From positions 1 to 31,107 of IMG/VR virus record IMGVR_UViG_3300017917_003098: DNA of 31,107 nt; one strand, given 5' to 3'. The notes beneath the pieces are model-generated. The model ran no database searches and was not told the origin of the DNA. It worked only from the letters and a program-made list of their open reading frames with translations. The DNA comes from a virus. Position numbers and translations under genes: made by a program. Below, one piece after another: positions 16,430 through 24,084 of the stretch (positions are counted from its first letter, which is position 1; every line of letters starts with the position of its first letter).

Positions 16430-16457
16430 GTAATTATTTAGTAACCACATGAAACGG
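16421..16457. promoter_or_regulatory. Inverted repeat that would pair the lipoprotein start codon
   Basis: CCGTTTCATG (16421-16430) and CATGAAACGG (16448-16457) are a perfect 10-bp inverted repeat with a 17-nt loop. On the minus-strand RNA the ATG of the chosen start lies in the 3' arm and the TAAATA box lies in the loop. Transcripts reading in from the sigma gene would fold this hairpin. Transcripts starting just after the TAAATA box would lack the 5' arm. Confidence 0.6.
16435..16440 (-). promoter_or_regulatory. TAAATA box 5 nt before the lipoprotein ATG
   Basis: On the minus strand TAAATA is followed by ATTAC and ATG (16429). It sits in the loop of the inverted repeat 16421-16457. It supports the shorter start of the lipoprotein. 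Confidence 0.4.
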
Positions 16458-16479
16458 ATAAGATTTTATCTAAAAATAA

Positions 16480-16974
16480 CTAAACTTGTGCGTTATAGTT
16501 ATCTTGCTCTTCTTCTGCAGTACCTACATAAACATAGCCATTAGTGATATCGGTATCACCCATGATATCTTCATATACTTTTTGTTTATATTCGGTAACG
16601 ATTTCTTGATGCTTCTTTTCCTTCTTAATACGGTTAATAAAAGCATGGAAAGCAATTGTCGTAAAATAGGAAAACGGATTATAAGCATTACCCTCACTGT
16701 CTTTAGCTTCTAATCCGAATTTCTTATTCTTGAGTGCTTGGAACATTTTAACCATTGCATCACCAATCATTTCCTCTTTATAGGAATAATTAATGAAGTT
16801 AGGTGCGTAACTTAAACCTTGTGCTATCTTAGTGAGAGATTCACACAATTTTTCAGTATACTCATTGGTATCGTAATATCTGCGAATTTCCTCTTCGAAC
16901 TCCTTACTATTTACATAGTGAGGACGATCTTTTGGTTTAATCTTTTTACCGTTTTTAAGTTTTTTACTAAGCAT
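16480..16974 (-). CDS. Late-transcription sigma factor, T4 gp55-like
   Basis: The 164-residue protein has the region-2-like segment of gp55: a helical stretch LTKIAQGLSYAPNFINYSYK (about 46-65), then EEMIGDAMVKMFQALKNK (66-83) and NPFSYFTTIAFHAFINRIKK (about 98-117). The FSYFTTIAFHAFINRIKKEKK portion carries the aromatic residues and Arg/Lys used to melt and bind the -10 box. T4 gp55 (185 aa) directs host RNA polymerase to TATAAATA with no -35 element. Several such boxes occur in this window. It is encoded between uvsW (8 bp upstream) and the lipoprotein gene. The acidic C-terminal tail (about 140-160) may contact the clamp or polymerase. Confidence 0.85.
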   Translation of the reverse strand: MLSKKLKNGKKIKPKDRPHYVNSKEFEEEIRRYYDTNEYTEKLCESLTKIAQGLSYAPNFINYSYKEEMIGDAMVKMFQALKNKKFGLEAKDSEGNAYNPFSYFTTIAFHAFINRIKKEKKHQEIVTEYKQKVYEDIMGDTDITNGYVYVGTAEEEQDNYNAQV

Positions 16975-16981
16975 AATAGGT

Positions 16982-18436
16982 CTATACCGTTTCTTTAAAG
17001 GTATAGCTCTTAGTTATTATACGTTCATTTTTGTATAGTTCAAGTCTACGATCTGAATGCTCACCAGCATATTTCAATTGATCGGCAATATCAATTAAAA
17101 CAAGTTTTTCTTTGTTAGCATGTAAACGTAGACCTCTACCTATACTCTGAAGTATCTTAACCTTTGCTTTACCACCCCCCGCAAACACGATATAGTGAAT
17201 ATTATTTATGCTTATACCGGTTGAAAATATCTTACTTATAGCAATACAAATAACATTATTATCCTTTTCCATTATTTGTTTTACTTTATCTCTGTCTTCC
17301 ACCTCTACATCACCACGAATAAAGAATACTTGCTTATTAGGACAAATACTGGTTATAGTAGAATAAAGGTTCTCACCATGTGCAATTAAATCAATGAGAA
17401 CTAGAACGTTATTGTTTAAACCTTTACAGATTTTACCGATAAAATCATTTCTGAATTTATTTTCTTGGATAAACTCTTGTTCCATTCTATACCAAGCACC
17501 AGGATCTGTTAAATTCTTAATATCATACACAAGTTTCTTATTGTATGTGATATTAAAAATACTGGCTTCTGCATTAGCTACATAACTCTCTTCACGTAAT
17601 TCAAAACTACGTTTTTCAAACAATACATCACCTATTTTACCGATAATATTCCACTGATCTTGAGTTTCTTCAGGTAATGTTCCGGTAAATCCAAATTTTC
17701 TACTGGTCTTTATAGATTTAACTATCTTATTAATCTTATTATCTTTACGAAGTTTATGTACTTCATCAATAATAAGTAAATCTATAAATTTTATCCATTC
17801 AGTATCAGTATTCTTACTTTGTAAAATACCTAAATTAGCTATTATTACATTAGAACCTAAATATAGTTCATTATTACCAGTCCATTTAGAATAGGTAAAA
17901 GTTACACCATATTTTTGAAAATCACTACATGTTTGATTTACTAGACCTAAATCAGGTACGATAATCAATACTTTCCAGGTATCTTTATTAGAAGTACTAT
18001 TATATATACTTTGAAGTAAATTTGCAAATGTAAGTGTCTTACCACCAGCAGTAGCCAATAAAACCACACCCCTACCTTTTTCAATACAAAGATCTACTAT
18101 ATCTTTCTGATAATCACGTAATTCAAACGTTAAATTAGCAGAAACAGTACTCTCAAATTTAGGATTTAATACTTTCTTTAATTGATCGGATATATTGATT
18201 TCAGTACCTGGAAAGTTATTTTCAATATATGTTTTAATTGTATTGGTTAATCCTTCATCGTACCTACGGGTAGGAGTGATAAGATAACTTCTCTCAGGTA
18301 TATATCGTCCGATTCTACGAGCAAATTTAGCACCAGGATTTTCATAAGAGAAGTGTTCAGTAACTTCAGAAATTACATCTTCATCACCAGTAATTACCCC
18401 TCTCCTAGCACTTGCATCGTAGTCAAACTGAATCAT
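16982..18436 (-). CDS. uvsW: UvsW-like DNA helicase (superfamily 2)
   Basis: The 484-residue protein has an N-terminal domain (about 1-105) like that of T4 UvsW and the SF2 motor motifs: I LLATAGGKTLTF (127-138), II LIIDEVHKLRK (about 222-232), III FGFTGTLPE and VI QSIGRGLRLH (about 437). UvsW branch-migrates and unwinds R-loops and recombination intermediates, switching T4 from origin-dependent to recombination-dependent replication. Length compares with about 500 in T4. Its start overlaps the uvsY stop by 4 bp. The same pair of genes is adjacent in T4, which supports both calls. Confidence 0.92.
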   Translation of the reverse strand: MIQFDYDASARRGVITGDEDVISEVTEHFSYENPGAKFARRIGRYIPERSYLITPTRRYDEGLTNTIKTYIENNFPGTEINISDQLKKVLNPKFESTVSANLTFELRDYQKDIVDLCIEKGRGVVLLATAGGKTLTFANLLQSIYNSTSNKDTWKVLIIVPDLGLVNQTCSDFQKYGVTFTYSKWTGNNELYLGSNVIIANLGILQSKNTDTEWIKFIDLLIIDEVHKLRKDNKINKIVKSIKTSRKFGFTGTLPEETQDQWNIIGKIGDVLFEKRSFELREESYVANAEASIFNITYNKKLVYDIKNLTDPGAWYRMEQEFIQENKFRNDFIGKICKGLNNNVLVLIDLIAHGENLYSTITSICPNKQVFFIRGDVEVEDRDKVKQIMEKDNNVICIAISKIFSTGISINNIHYIVFAGGGKAKVKILQSIGRGLRLHANKEKLVLIDIADQLKYAGEHSDRRLELYKNERIITKSYTFKETV

Positions 18437-18840
18437 GTTGTCTCAATTGTTATAATTTTAACTATATTTGAGATATCAAATGTCATACTAGACAAAGTCT
18501 TCTCTGTTTTTTCTAAAAATTCTATGATCAGTTTAGTGTAATTTATTTCACTATCAATAGAAATTATATCAGAATGTTTAACAGCATTTCTCTCTACCAC
18601 TGTATTTGGTAAAGTAGTAGGAGATTGCATTTGTACTAGATTACATATTTCTTTAAGTTTTTGAGATCTCCTAAATGTTAGTTCATTGAGATCTATTTTA
18701 TGTCTTATCAATCTACCAGCCCATTTATGTTTTATACCAGGTAGAGATAATTGCGCATCTTTAAGATTAAATTGATCTAATTTTACATCTTTATCTAGTT
18801 CCTCTATATATTTGTTTAATAATTCTTTTGCGGAACTCAT
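18433..18840 (-). CDS. uvsY: UvsY-like recombination mediator
   Basis: The 135-residue protein is nearly the same length as T4 UvsY (137). It has a matching outline: LNKYIEELDKDVKLDQFNLK near the start, a helical KHKWAGRLIRHKI segment, and a C-terminal half with VVERNAVKHSDI, then IDSEINYTKLIIEFLEKTEK and FDISNIVKII. UvsY loads UvsX on gp32-coated ssDNA. Adjacency to uvsW with an ATGA overlap repeats the T4 order. Sequence similarity is low by eye, so the position carries much of the weight. It is the first gene of this minus-strand block, diverging from the accessory run that begins at 18911. Confidence 0.75.
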   Translation of the reverse strand: MSSAKELLNKYIEELDKDVKLDQFNLKDAQLSLPGIKHKWAGRLIRHKIDLNELTFRRSQKLKEICNLVQMQSPTTLPNTVVERNAVKHSDIISIDSEINYTKLIIEFLEKTEKTLSSMTFDISNIVKIITIETT

Positions 18841-18863
18841 AGGTAGTAAATACTCTTCTCTTC

Positions 18864-18871
18864 TATAAATA
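18864..18871 (+). promoter_or_regulatory. T4-type late promoter box TATAAATA
   Basis: An exact TATAAATA lies 39 nt before the ATG of the first gene in the plus-strand accessory run (18911). It is in the divergent gap with uvsY. With a gp55-like sigma factor encoded 2 kb away, this is the best late-promoter candidate in the window. Confidence 0.5.
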
Positions 18872-18910
18872 TTATAAAGGATTTTTAATTAGGAAATCAA
18901 CTGTGTTTTT

Positions 18911-19177
18911 ATGACATTTAACCAATTTTTTTATCTCGAAACTGACCAAGGTGCTGCAATACAAGGTAACATTTTTGGTAATTTTCCTATGACTACCTTT
19001 CAATCTACGTCAGAAACCTTACCTATCCCAGGTTCTAATACTGCTAATAAAATTAAGAAACGTAAGAAACCTTATATTAAACCAGGTAATAGAAAAGTAG
19101 TTCCAAAATATAATGTAGGTAGAGTAAATATGGCTACAACAATGTTACCATATCAAGGAAATGGATCATCATTATGA
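18911..19177 (+). CDS. Small basic accessory protein, possibly packaged
   Basis: The 88-residue protein begins MTFNQFFYLETDQ, a short hydrophobic tag ending in Glu like the tags of its neighbours. The middle is rich in Gly, Pro, Thr and Ser. A basic patch follows at about 47-65 (KIKKRKKPYIKPGNRKVVPK), likely to bind nucleic acid. The tail is uncharged. I do not recognise a family. It overlaps the next gene by 4 bp (ATGA at 19174-19177) and is the first gene behind the TATAAATA box at 18864. Confidence 0.65.
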   Translation: MTFNQFFYLETDQGAAIQGNIFGNFPMTTFQSTSETLPIPGSNTANKIKKRKKPYIKPGNRKVVPKYNVGRVNMATTMLPYQGNGSSL

Positions 19178-19404
19178 ATAACTTTGATAAATTAGTAAAT
19201 AAAATTATAGAGAACAACGTAGCTGGTGGCACTGGATCAGTATTCTCCAATGGTGAAGTAAATATTGGTGCAGGTGGTAATTCACTCAATACCGGTGATA
19301 CTTATGCACCTGGAGATATGAGAGTACCTAAAGTATTAGGTGCTAAGAAACGTAAAGGTAAGATGAAGTTTCCAATACAACGTAGAACCTTTACTTATTT
19401 CTAA
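19174..19404 (+). CDS. Small protein with capsid-tag-like N terminus and basic tail
   Basis: The 76-residue protein starts MNNFDKLVNKIIENNV, nearly the same as the starts of the proteins at 22773 and 23218. A Gly/Asn-rich middle (about 17-47) is followed by a basic C terminus (VLGAKKRKGKMKFPIQRRTF). The layout of tag, flexible linker and basic tail would suit an internal virion protein bound to DNA. Translation is probably coupled to the preceding gene. No known family is recognised. Confidence 0.65.
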   Translation: MNNFDKLVNKIIENNVAGGTGSVFSNGEVNIGAGGNSLNTGDTYAPGDMRVPKVLGAKKRKGKMKFPIQRRTFTYF

Positions 19405-19415
19405 TAAATGGGTGT

Positions 19416-19838
19416 ATGGATACAGGTCATTGGGAAGTAAGTTGTTTATGCCCTTCAGAAGAATACTTAAACAATGCTTATGGATTTATTTACCTTATAA
19501 CAAATACCGTTACAGGTAAGAAATATATTGGTAAAAAACAAAAGAAAACAATTAAAAAAAGACCACCTCTTAAAGGTAAGAAAAACAAGAGATGTGAGGA
19601 AGTAGAAACTGATTGGAAAACATATTCAAGTTCTAGTAATGATGTAAATACTGATATAACTCAATATGGTAAAGATAAATTTAAATTTGAGATATTGTTA
19701 TTTTGTAATAGTAAATGGGAATTAGCTTATCATGAAGCTAGATTGCAATTTGAAAATAAAGTGTTGTTAAGAGAAGATTTTTACAATGGGATTATTAATC
19801 TCCGTATTCCTAAGTTGAAAAATTTAGATAAATTGTAA
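19416..19838 (+). CDS. GIY-YIG nuclease-domain protein
   Basis: The 140-residue protein shows YGFIYLITNTVTGKKYIGKK (22-41), which is the GIY-YIG core (FIY and YIG strands) with the usual spacing. The rest resembles small phage GIY-YIG proteins: a Lys-rich stretch, WKTYSSSSNDVNTDI, YGKDKFKFEILLFC and a helical segment with Glu (AYHEARLQFENKVLL) that could supply the metal-binding residue. Such proteins are often free-standing homing endonucleases (Seg-like). A homing role would predict mobility and variable presence in related phages. It lies 11 bp after the preceding gene, and GTGT precedes the ATG as in queD and queE. Confidence 0.78.
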   Translation: MDTGHWEVSCLCPSEEYLNNAYGFIYLITNTVTGKKYIGKKQKKTIKKRPPLKGKKNKRCEEVETDWKTYSSSSNDVNTDITQYGKDKFKFEILLFCNSKWELAYHEARLQFENKVLLREDFYNGIINLRIPKLKNLDKL

Positions 19839-19847
19839 TAATAAATT

Positions 19848-20423
19848 ATGGATATAAAATCAGTAATTGAAAGATACGATTTTGATTACAACAATATTTG
19901 TCTTATAGATGTAAACTCATTAATTGCAATGAGTTCCTTAAACACAATTAATAATCTTAATTCTTATGAAATTGATTGTAACTTAAAAAATAAAACCTGT
20001 AAGAGATTTATAATATCAGATTTAATATACACAATGTGTGAATCCTTAAATGAGATAAACACTAAAAACAAAATAGTGTTTTATTTTGACTGTGAAAACG
20101 ATTATTTTGGTTGGTTTAATAACTATTTTGATAAAGAAGAATTGAAGGTATTCTTTAAGAAAATACTGAAATTGATAGGAAAAAATATACCTATAAGAAT
20201 CTTTACCGGTAAAGTAAGTTTAAAATATATAATTGAAGGTATAGATATAAAAGATGAAGAAACAATAATTTTACTTAATGAGATTGCTTTATATGTAGAT
20301 AAACACAGACTTAGGAACGTTACATTTAGTAAAGCAAGAGAATTTCTAACTAAGTATCAACTTAATTTTCTATCAAATAAGTATTTTACAACAATAAAAA
20401 GCAAACAGCTTATGTATAAATAA
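19848..20423 (+). CDS. Conserved-looking phage protein, function unknown (weak PIN-like hints)
   Basis: The 191-residue protein is rich in Lys, Asn and Ile. The opening strand NICLIDVNSLIAMSS (16-30) and a second strand KIVFYFDCENDYFGWF (about 75-90) resemble the acidic strand ends of PIN/FEN-type nucleases, where LIDxNxL and FxFDxxx occur. The pattern of further acidic residues is not clear, so this is a weak suggestion. It stands 9 bp after the GIY-YIG gene. Its last codons contain the TAAATA box used by the next gene. Confidence 0.6.
   Translation: MDIKSVIERYDFDYNNICLIDVNSLIAMSSLNTINNLNSYEIDCNLKNKTCKRFIISDLIYTMCESLNEINTKNKIVFYFDCENDYFGWFNNYFDKEELKVFFKKILKLIGKNIPIRIFTGKVSLKYIIEGIDIKDEETIILLNEIALYVDKHRLRNVTFSKAREFLTKYQLNFLSNKYFTTIKSKQLMYK
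20417..20422 (+). promoter_or_regulatory. TAAATA box (full TATAAATA) 5 nt before the gene at 20428
   Basis: TATAAATA spans 20415-20422 and is followed by ATAAT and ATG (20428). It includes the stop codon of the preceding gene. It is an exact match to the T4 late promoter core. Confidence 0.4.
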
Positions 20424-20427
20424 TAAT

Positions 20428-20901
20428 ATGAAGTTTAACAAAACACTTCAAAAACAGTATCATAAGCATTTACAAATACCTTTACTTAGTGAACAACTTG
20501 GTAAAGAACAGATGGATCGACTTGTCGGTGTTGCTAATGAGATAAAACAAATCATGGGTAACACACCACACAAGGTTGAAGCATTGAAGTTTTTATTTGA
20601 TACAGTAATGACAGAAACTAGTAAATGTGTGAAGTGTTCAGGTGCTAATTTTAGCGATGAAGATGAAGAAACTCAATATGAGGAAGATGAATTCACCTTA
20701 ACACCAGCACAGCGCGATGCCATCAATGTTGCATACACATTAGGACAAGGTAAAGCCAAAGGTGGTTTAGCTAGTACATTAACAGGCGGTTTAATTGGCG
20801 ATCCTGTTAAGAAAATACAAAAAGCATATGGTACATTACTTGGTAAGGTAGCAACTGAATTAGATAAAGCAGCACAAGGTATTGGTCAATCAACAATGTA
20901 A
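20428..20901 (+). CDS. Accessory phage protein, function unknown
   Basis: The 157-residue protein has a basic start (MKFNKTLQKQYHKHLQ), a helical core and a CxxC pair (KCVKCSGANF, about 67-76). After that come an acidic stretch (DEDEETQYEEDEF) and a Gly/Lys-rich C terminus (GQGKAKGGLASTLTGGLIGD) that could be amphipathic. No family is recognised. The acidic middle and Gly-rich tail suggest a virion or scaffold-associated protein. It is followed at 5 bp by the gene at 20906, and an exact TATAAATA lies before its start. Confidence 0.6.
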   Translation: MKFNKTLQKQYHKHLQIPLLSEQLGKEQMDRLVGVANEIKQIMGNTPHKVEALKFLFDTVMTETSKCVKCSGANFSDEDEETQYEEDEFTLTPAQRDAINVAYTLGQGKAKGGLASTLTGGLIGDPVKKIQKAYGTLLGKVATELDKAAQGIGQSTM

Positions 20902-20905
20902 AAAT

Positions 20906-21313
20906 ATGAGATTTAAATCATTAATTGGTGTACAAGAAAAGAGTGAAAACACCACACAACAACCAATAAAATTAACTAAATTCAAAAAGTTAATTAAAAG
21001 TTATGGTTTATATGAACAAACTGCTGATGATCCTAATGCAGCTGCATTACAAGACGCTGCATTAGACCCAAGTGCTGCACAAACACAAGCAGCTCAAGCA
21101 GCACCGGTGCCAGCTCCTGAAGAAGAACCAGTTCAAACTTTAACATCAGAGGGTGAAGTAGAATTGATTAGACTTTTAAGAACAGCATTAACCTTAGATG
21201 TACCTGCTAACACTATGCCATTAGAAATAGTAGATGCAGAAATTAACAAGGAAAATGCACGTGAGATTTACGAGAAGATCAAGACATTTATGTCTACCTT
21301 CACTGGTGAGTAA
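20906..21313 (+). CDS. Accessory phage protein with Ala/Pro-rich linker
   Basis: I take the start at 20906 (MRFKSLIGVQEK), 135 residues, because a longer frame overlaps the preceding gene. Residues 1-45 are basic and helical and contain TKFKKLIKSYGLYEQ, similar to the hydrophobic tags with a terminal Glu seen in neighbours. Residues 45-85 are an Ala/Pro/Gln linker. The C-terminal 50 residues look like a compact helical domain (GEVELIRLLRTALTLD, then REIYEKIKTFMSTF). No family is recognised. Confidence 0.62.
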   Translation: MRFKSLIGVQEKSENTTQQPIKLTKFKKLIKSYGLYEQTADDPNAAALQDAALDPSAAQTQAAQAAPVPAPEEEPVQTLTSEGEVELIRLLRTALTLDVPANTMPLEIVDAEINKENAREIYEKIKTFMSTFTGE

Positions 21314-21336
21314 TAGTTGATAGCGTAATCAAAAAC

Positions 21337-21344
21337 TATAAAAT
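21337..21344 (+). promoter_or_regulatory. TATAAAAT box 5 nt before the sulfotransferase-like gene
   Basis: TATAAAAT is followed by ATTAT and ATG (21350). The spacing equals that of the TAAATA boxes elsewhere in the window. Confidence 0.3.
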
Positions 21345-21349
21345 ATTAT

Positions 21350-22045
21350 ATGGTTTTTGATTTTCATAAAAACTATATATTTCAGCATATTTTCAAGACT
21401 GCAGGTACTACTATCAAACAAACTCTGCATTCTTATAGAATACCTGATCAAAAGATCTTATCTATGTGGAGTGAAGATAGATCTTATAGAGCATATAATA
21501 ATGCTTTACCTTATGAATTTGGTAATGAACATATTTCATTTGATCAATTTCATGTTATTTGGCCTTATTTAGATTTTAATAAATTTTACAAGTTTTGTTT
21601 TGTTAGACATACTTATGACTGGATAGTAGCAGGTTATAAGCATTGTTGTGATATATCATATTTTAAGAACTTTCCTGAAGGACCAGTAAGGGATGAGCAA
21701 ATACAAAGATTTACGTTTGATTTTTATGTTAAAAATTGGGTTATTACTGATTTAACTCAACTCGATTTCATGAAATTTCAAGGTAAAGTAATTGTAGATA
21801 AAATTGGTAGATTTGAAAACTTGCAGGAAGATTTTAACCAGATAGTTGATACTATTGGTTTACCTAGAAAGCAGTTAGATAAGCATAATTCTAGTGAACG
21901 TAGAAATTATGCAGTAAAAGATACTGAATTAAAAGCTAATCAGCATTATTCCTTGTGGTTTAATGATGAACTTTTGCATTTAGTAAATGAGAGATTTAAA
22001 GAAGAGATAGAATATTTTGATTTTAAATTTGTGGATAAACGTTAA
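21350..22045 (+). CDS. Sulfotransferase-like protein
   Basis: The 231-residue protein has IFQHIFKTAGTTI (10-22), matching the PAPS 5'-phosphosulfate loop of carbohydrate sulfotransferases (HxxKxAGTS). It has FCFVRHTYDWIVAGY (82-96), matching the 3'-phosphate motif FVRxPYDRxVS, and a later IGRFENLQEDFNQI segment also typical of the family. These enzymes move sulfate from PAPS to a sugar or protein hydroxyl. The HTYDW variant departs slightly from the common RNPYDR. With several glycosyltransferase-like genes in the window, a sulfated sugar is a possible product. Its 3' end overlaps the next, opposite gene by 4 bp. Confidence 0.78.
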   Translation: MVFDFHKNYIFQHIFKTAGTTIKQTLHSYRIPDQKILSMWSEDRSYRAYNNALPYEFGNEHISFDQFHVIWPYLDFNKFYKFCFVRHTYDWIVAGYKHCCDISYFKNFPEGPVRDEQIQRFTFDFYVKNWVITDLTQLDFMKFQGKVIVDKIGRFENLQEDFNQIVDTIGLPRKQLDKHNSSERRNYAVKDTELKANQHYSLWFNDELLHLVNERFKEEIEYFDFKFVDKR

Positions 22046-22410
22046 TCTCCAGTTCTACCATCATAATAACTAGCTACATCTTCAATATATTGCGTAGCAT
22101 GAGCTATTTTTTCTTGCACCCAAGGTGGTACATCTTGCATCTTTTTAAAATCTTCAGCAATAGATTTTAAGCTTTTATTAATGGTGATAAGATTAGTAGA
22201 AACCATGTCTTTACGATCTTGAGTAAAATCTTCTTCATTTTCATCAGGTGCATATTGTTTACCTTGTGTATTATCTTTAGTTGCAAAACCTGATGGAACA
22301 CTTACTACTACTTGTTGATTATTACTTGGACCTACTGGGGATTCAGCAGCTGGACCTAAATTAGCTACATTTTCATAAAGTCTAAAAATCTTTTTACTAT
22401 CAACATTCAT
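22042..22410 (-). CDS. Small phage protein with WVQEKI-x-x-A motif
   Basis: The 122-residue protein has a tag-like start (MNVDSKKIFRLYENV) and a polar linker. A C-terminal helical domain has PPWVQEKIAHATQYIEDVASYY, which resembles a short domain (WVQDKI-x-x-A-x-DYI) that I recall from small proteins of marine T4-like phages. Function is unknown; such proteins are often virion-associated. It is the only minus-strand gene inside the plus-strand accessory run and diverges from the next gene with a 30-bp gap that contains a TAAATA. Confidence 0.62.
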   Translation of the reverse strand: MNVDSKKIFRLYENVANLGPAAESPVGPSNNQQVVVSVPSGFATKDNTQGKQYAPDENEEDFTQDRKDMVSTNLITINKSLKSIAEDFKKMQDVPPWVQEKIAHATQYIEDVASYYDGRTGD

Positions 22411-22440
22411 ACAGTTATTTAATAAATAATAACAGAGATT

Positions 22441-22770
22441 ATGGACTTCGATAGGTTATTAAATTTTATGGGTGGTTCGGAGATACAATTACATATCCTC
22501 GAAAAACGTGGACCATCATTATCTGTTAAACGAGGTGAAAAGTTACCAGTAAGTAAAGGTGCTGGTTTAACTGCTAAAGGTAGAGCTAAATATAATAGAG
22601 CTACTGGTAGTAAACTCAAAGCACCAGTAACAGGTAAAGTTAAAAAAGGTTCAAAAGCATCTAAAAGAAGAAAGAGTTTCTGTGCAAGATCAAGTGCTTG
22701 GATACCACCAGGTGGTTGCGCAGGTAAGAAGACAAGAGGCTGTGCAGCAAGAAGAAGATGGAAATGCTAA
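22441..22770 (+). CDS. Basic Cys/Lys/Arg-rich protein, probable DNA- or RNA-binding virion protein
   Basis: The 109-residue protein starts MDFDRLLNFMGGSEIQ, followed by a linker. The strongly basic second half has KVKKGSKASKRRKSFCARSS (about 63-82) and further Cys, Gly and Arg (GGCAGKKTRGC, AARRRWKC). Four cysteines lie among about 20 Lys/Arg, which could form a zinc site or disulfides. The KRRKSFCAR module resembles a short domain I recall from phage and giant-virus proteins of unknown function. Its composition suggests nucleic-acid binding. It overlaps no neighbour, and the next gene starts 3 bp later. Confidence 0.68.
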   Translation: MDFDRLLNFMGGSEIQLHILEKRGPSLSVKRGEKLPVSKGAGLTAKGRAKYNRATGSKLKAPVTGKVKKGSKASKRRKSFCARSSAWIPPGGCAGKKTRGCAARRRWKC

Positions 22771-22772
22771 TT

Positions 22773-23216
22773 ATGAATAAATACGATAAACTTGTAAATA
22801 AAATCTTAAATGAGGTGGTGGGTCCTAATTCACCAGGTAATGATTCATTACCTACACCTAATAAAGATTACAAATGGCCATCTGGTGAAATAACACCTGA
22901 AATGTTGCAAGATATAGATAAAAAGGCCAATACTCCTAAAGCAATAAAAGACATTGTAGTAGGTTTCTTGCTTGAATTAGATGGTCATCTTGAAGATGAT
23001 TACAAATATTGGTTTCCATTCATTGAAAAACTGTTAAAAGAAAACAAATCTGAATCTTTAACAGATTTATTAGAATCAGCTACTTTACAAAGATTAAAGA
23101 GTTTAGCTAATATACTTTTATTAGCTGGTAAATCGGTGTTTATTAAACTTGGTCGAGAAAAGGATGCACAAACTACAGCACAATTACATAACGTAATAAT
23201 GAAACTTTTTAAATAA
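22773..23216 (+). CDS. Accessory protein with capsid-tag-like N terminus
   Basis: I start at 22773 (MNKYDKLVNKILNEVV), 147 residues. This makes the start align with the tags at 19174 and 23218; the frame also has an upstream ATG inside the preceding gene. After a Pro/Gly-rich linker, residues 45-147 form a helical domain (IKDIVVGFLLELDGHL, YWFPFIEKLLKEN, LQRLKSLANILLLAG). The family is not recognised. The next gene begins only 1 bp after its stop. Confidence 0.66.
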   Translation: MNKYDKLVNKILNEVVGPNSPGNDSLPTPNKDYKWPSGEITPEMLQDIDKKANTPKAIKDIVVGFLLELDGHLEDDYKYWFPFIEKLLKENKSESLTDLLESATLQRLKSLANILLLAGKSVFIKLGREKDAQTTAQLHNVIMKLFK

Positions 23217-23217
23217 T

Positions 23218-23373
23218 ATGAATAAATTCGATAAAATCGTAAGTGATATATTACAAGAAAAGAAAGACAGATGTTATCAAAGAGCTGTACAAGCTTATGG
23301 TAAGAAAACATCTGCCTATAGATCTGCAGCTATGGTAAAATGCAGAAAGGGTAAGATTTGGAAGAAAAAATAA
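23218..23373 (+). CDS. Short basic protein with capsid-tag-like N terminus (51 aa)
   Basis: ATG at 23218 and TAA at 23371-23373 enclose 51 codons. The protein starts MNKFDKIVSDILQE, the same tag as at 22773 and 19174. The rest (KKDRCYQRAVQAYGKK, then SAYRSAAMVKCRKGKIWKKK) is a basic module with two Cys; the SAYxSxAMVKCRK pattern resembles a short module I recall from many phage virion-associated proteins. It may bind DNA in the capsid. It is short, but start, stop, spacing and neighbour similarity support it as real. Confidence 0.6.
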   Translation: MNKFDKIVSDILQEKKDRCYQRAVQAYGKKTSAYRSAAMVKCRKGKIWKKK

Positions 23374-23374
23374 C

Positions 23375-24076
23375 ATGGATTTCGACCCTCCAGTATCTGC
23401 AGCATTATTAATTTCTGACAGAATAGTCAGAGGTGCATCCCATTTTGATGCTTATAAAAAAGAGATAGATGGCTATCTTAAAAATGAAATAAGAGAAAAC
23501 CCTATATTAAGACATCAACCAGAGATGTTAGATAAAATTCGTAGACATTTAATATCTAAAGTGCCTAATTTTACTAAAGGTTATGTTACCAATAGTGGTA
23601 AATTTATAGATGAAACTAATATTGTTAATTATTTTAAAACCGATAAAAAGTTAAAAGAAGCATTTATAAACTTCTTACGTGATGTAGAAGGTGTAGATTT
23701 TGACTTTAAAAATTATTTTACACACGCATATATAGGAAGCCCTGCACTTAATAAGTTTCACAAATATTTACGTGAAAATGGTTATAATGTAGGTGTTTGG
23801 GGTGAGAGTAAAGACATATTATCATTTAAAGTATTTTTTGAGGCATCTGATAATTTACATCAATGGTTTAACCGTAAGGCTAGAGACCCTAAAACGGGTA
23901 AAACATTTCACGGTTGGGTGAATTGTAAAACTGGTGGACCATGTGGTAGAAAATCTAAAAAATCAGGTGGTAGTTACCCTGCTTGTAGACCCACTAAAGC
24001 TGCATGTAAATCAATAAAAGGAAAAATGTATAAAAAGAAGAGCTCTAAACGTGTAAATTGGAAGAAAAATAAATAA
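23375..24076 (+). CDS. Accessory protein with C-terminal Cys-rich basic module
   Basis: The 233-residue protein has an N-terminal helical domain (about 1-130), starting MDFDPPVSAALLISDRIV, and a middle segment around KYLRENGYNVGVWGESKD. The C-terminal 65 residues are basic and Cys-rich: HGWVNCKTGGPCGRKSKKSG, then SYPACRPTKAAC and KKKSSKRVNWKKNK. The VNCxxGGPCGR and YPACRPT pattern resembles a short Cys-rich module I recall from phage proteins, and could bind zinc. A nucleic-acid-binding role is likely for the tail. The N-terminal domain is not recognised. It follows the 51-residue gene by 1 bp. Confidence 0.68.
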   Translation: MDFDPPVSAALLISDRIVRGASHFDAYKKEIDGYLKNEIRENPILRHQPEMLDKIRRHLISKVPNFTKGYVTNSGKFIDETNIVNYFKTDKKLKEAFINFLRDVEGVDFDFKNYFTHAYIGSPALNKFHKYLRENGYNVGVWGESKDILSFKVFFEASDNLHQWFNRKARDPKTGKTFHGWVNCKTGGPCGRKSKKSGGSYPACRPTKAACKSIKGKMYKKKSSKRVNWKKNK

Positions 24077-24084
24077 TTATACGT

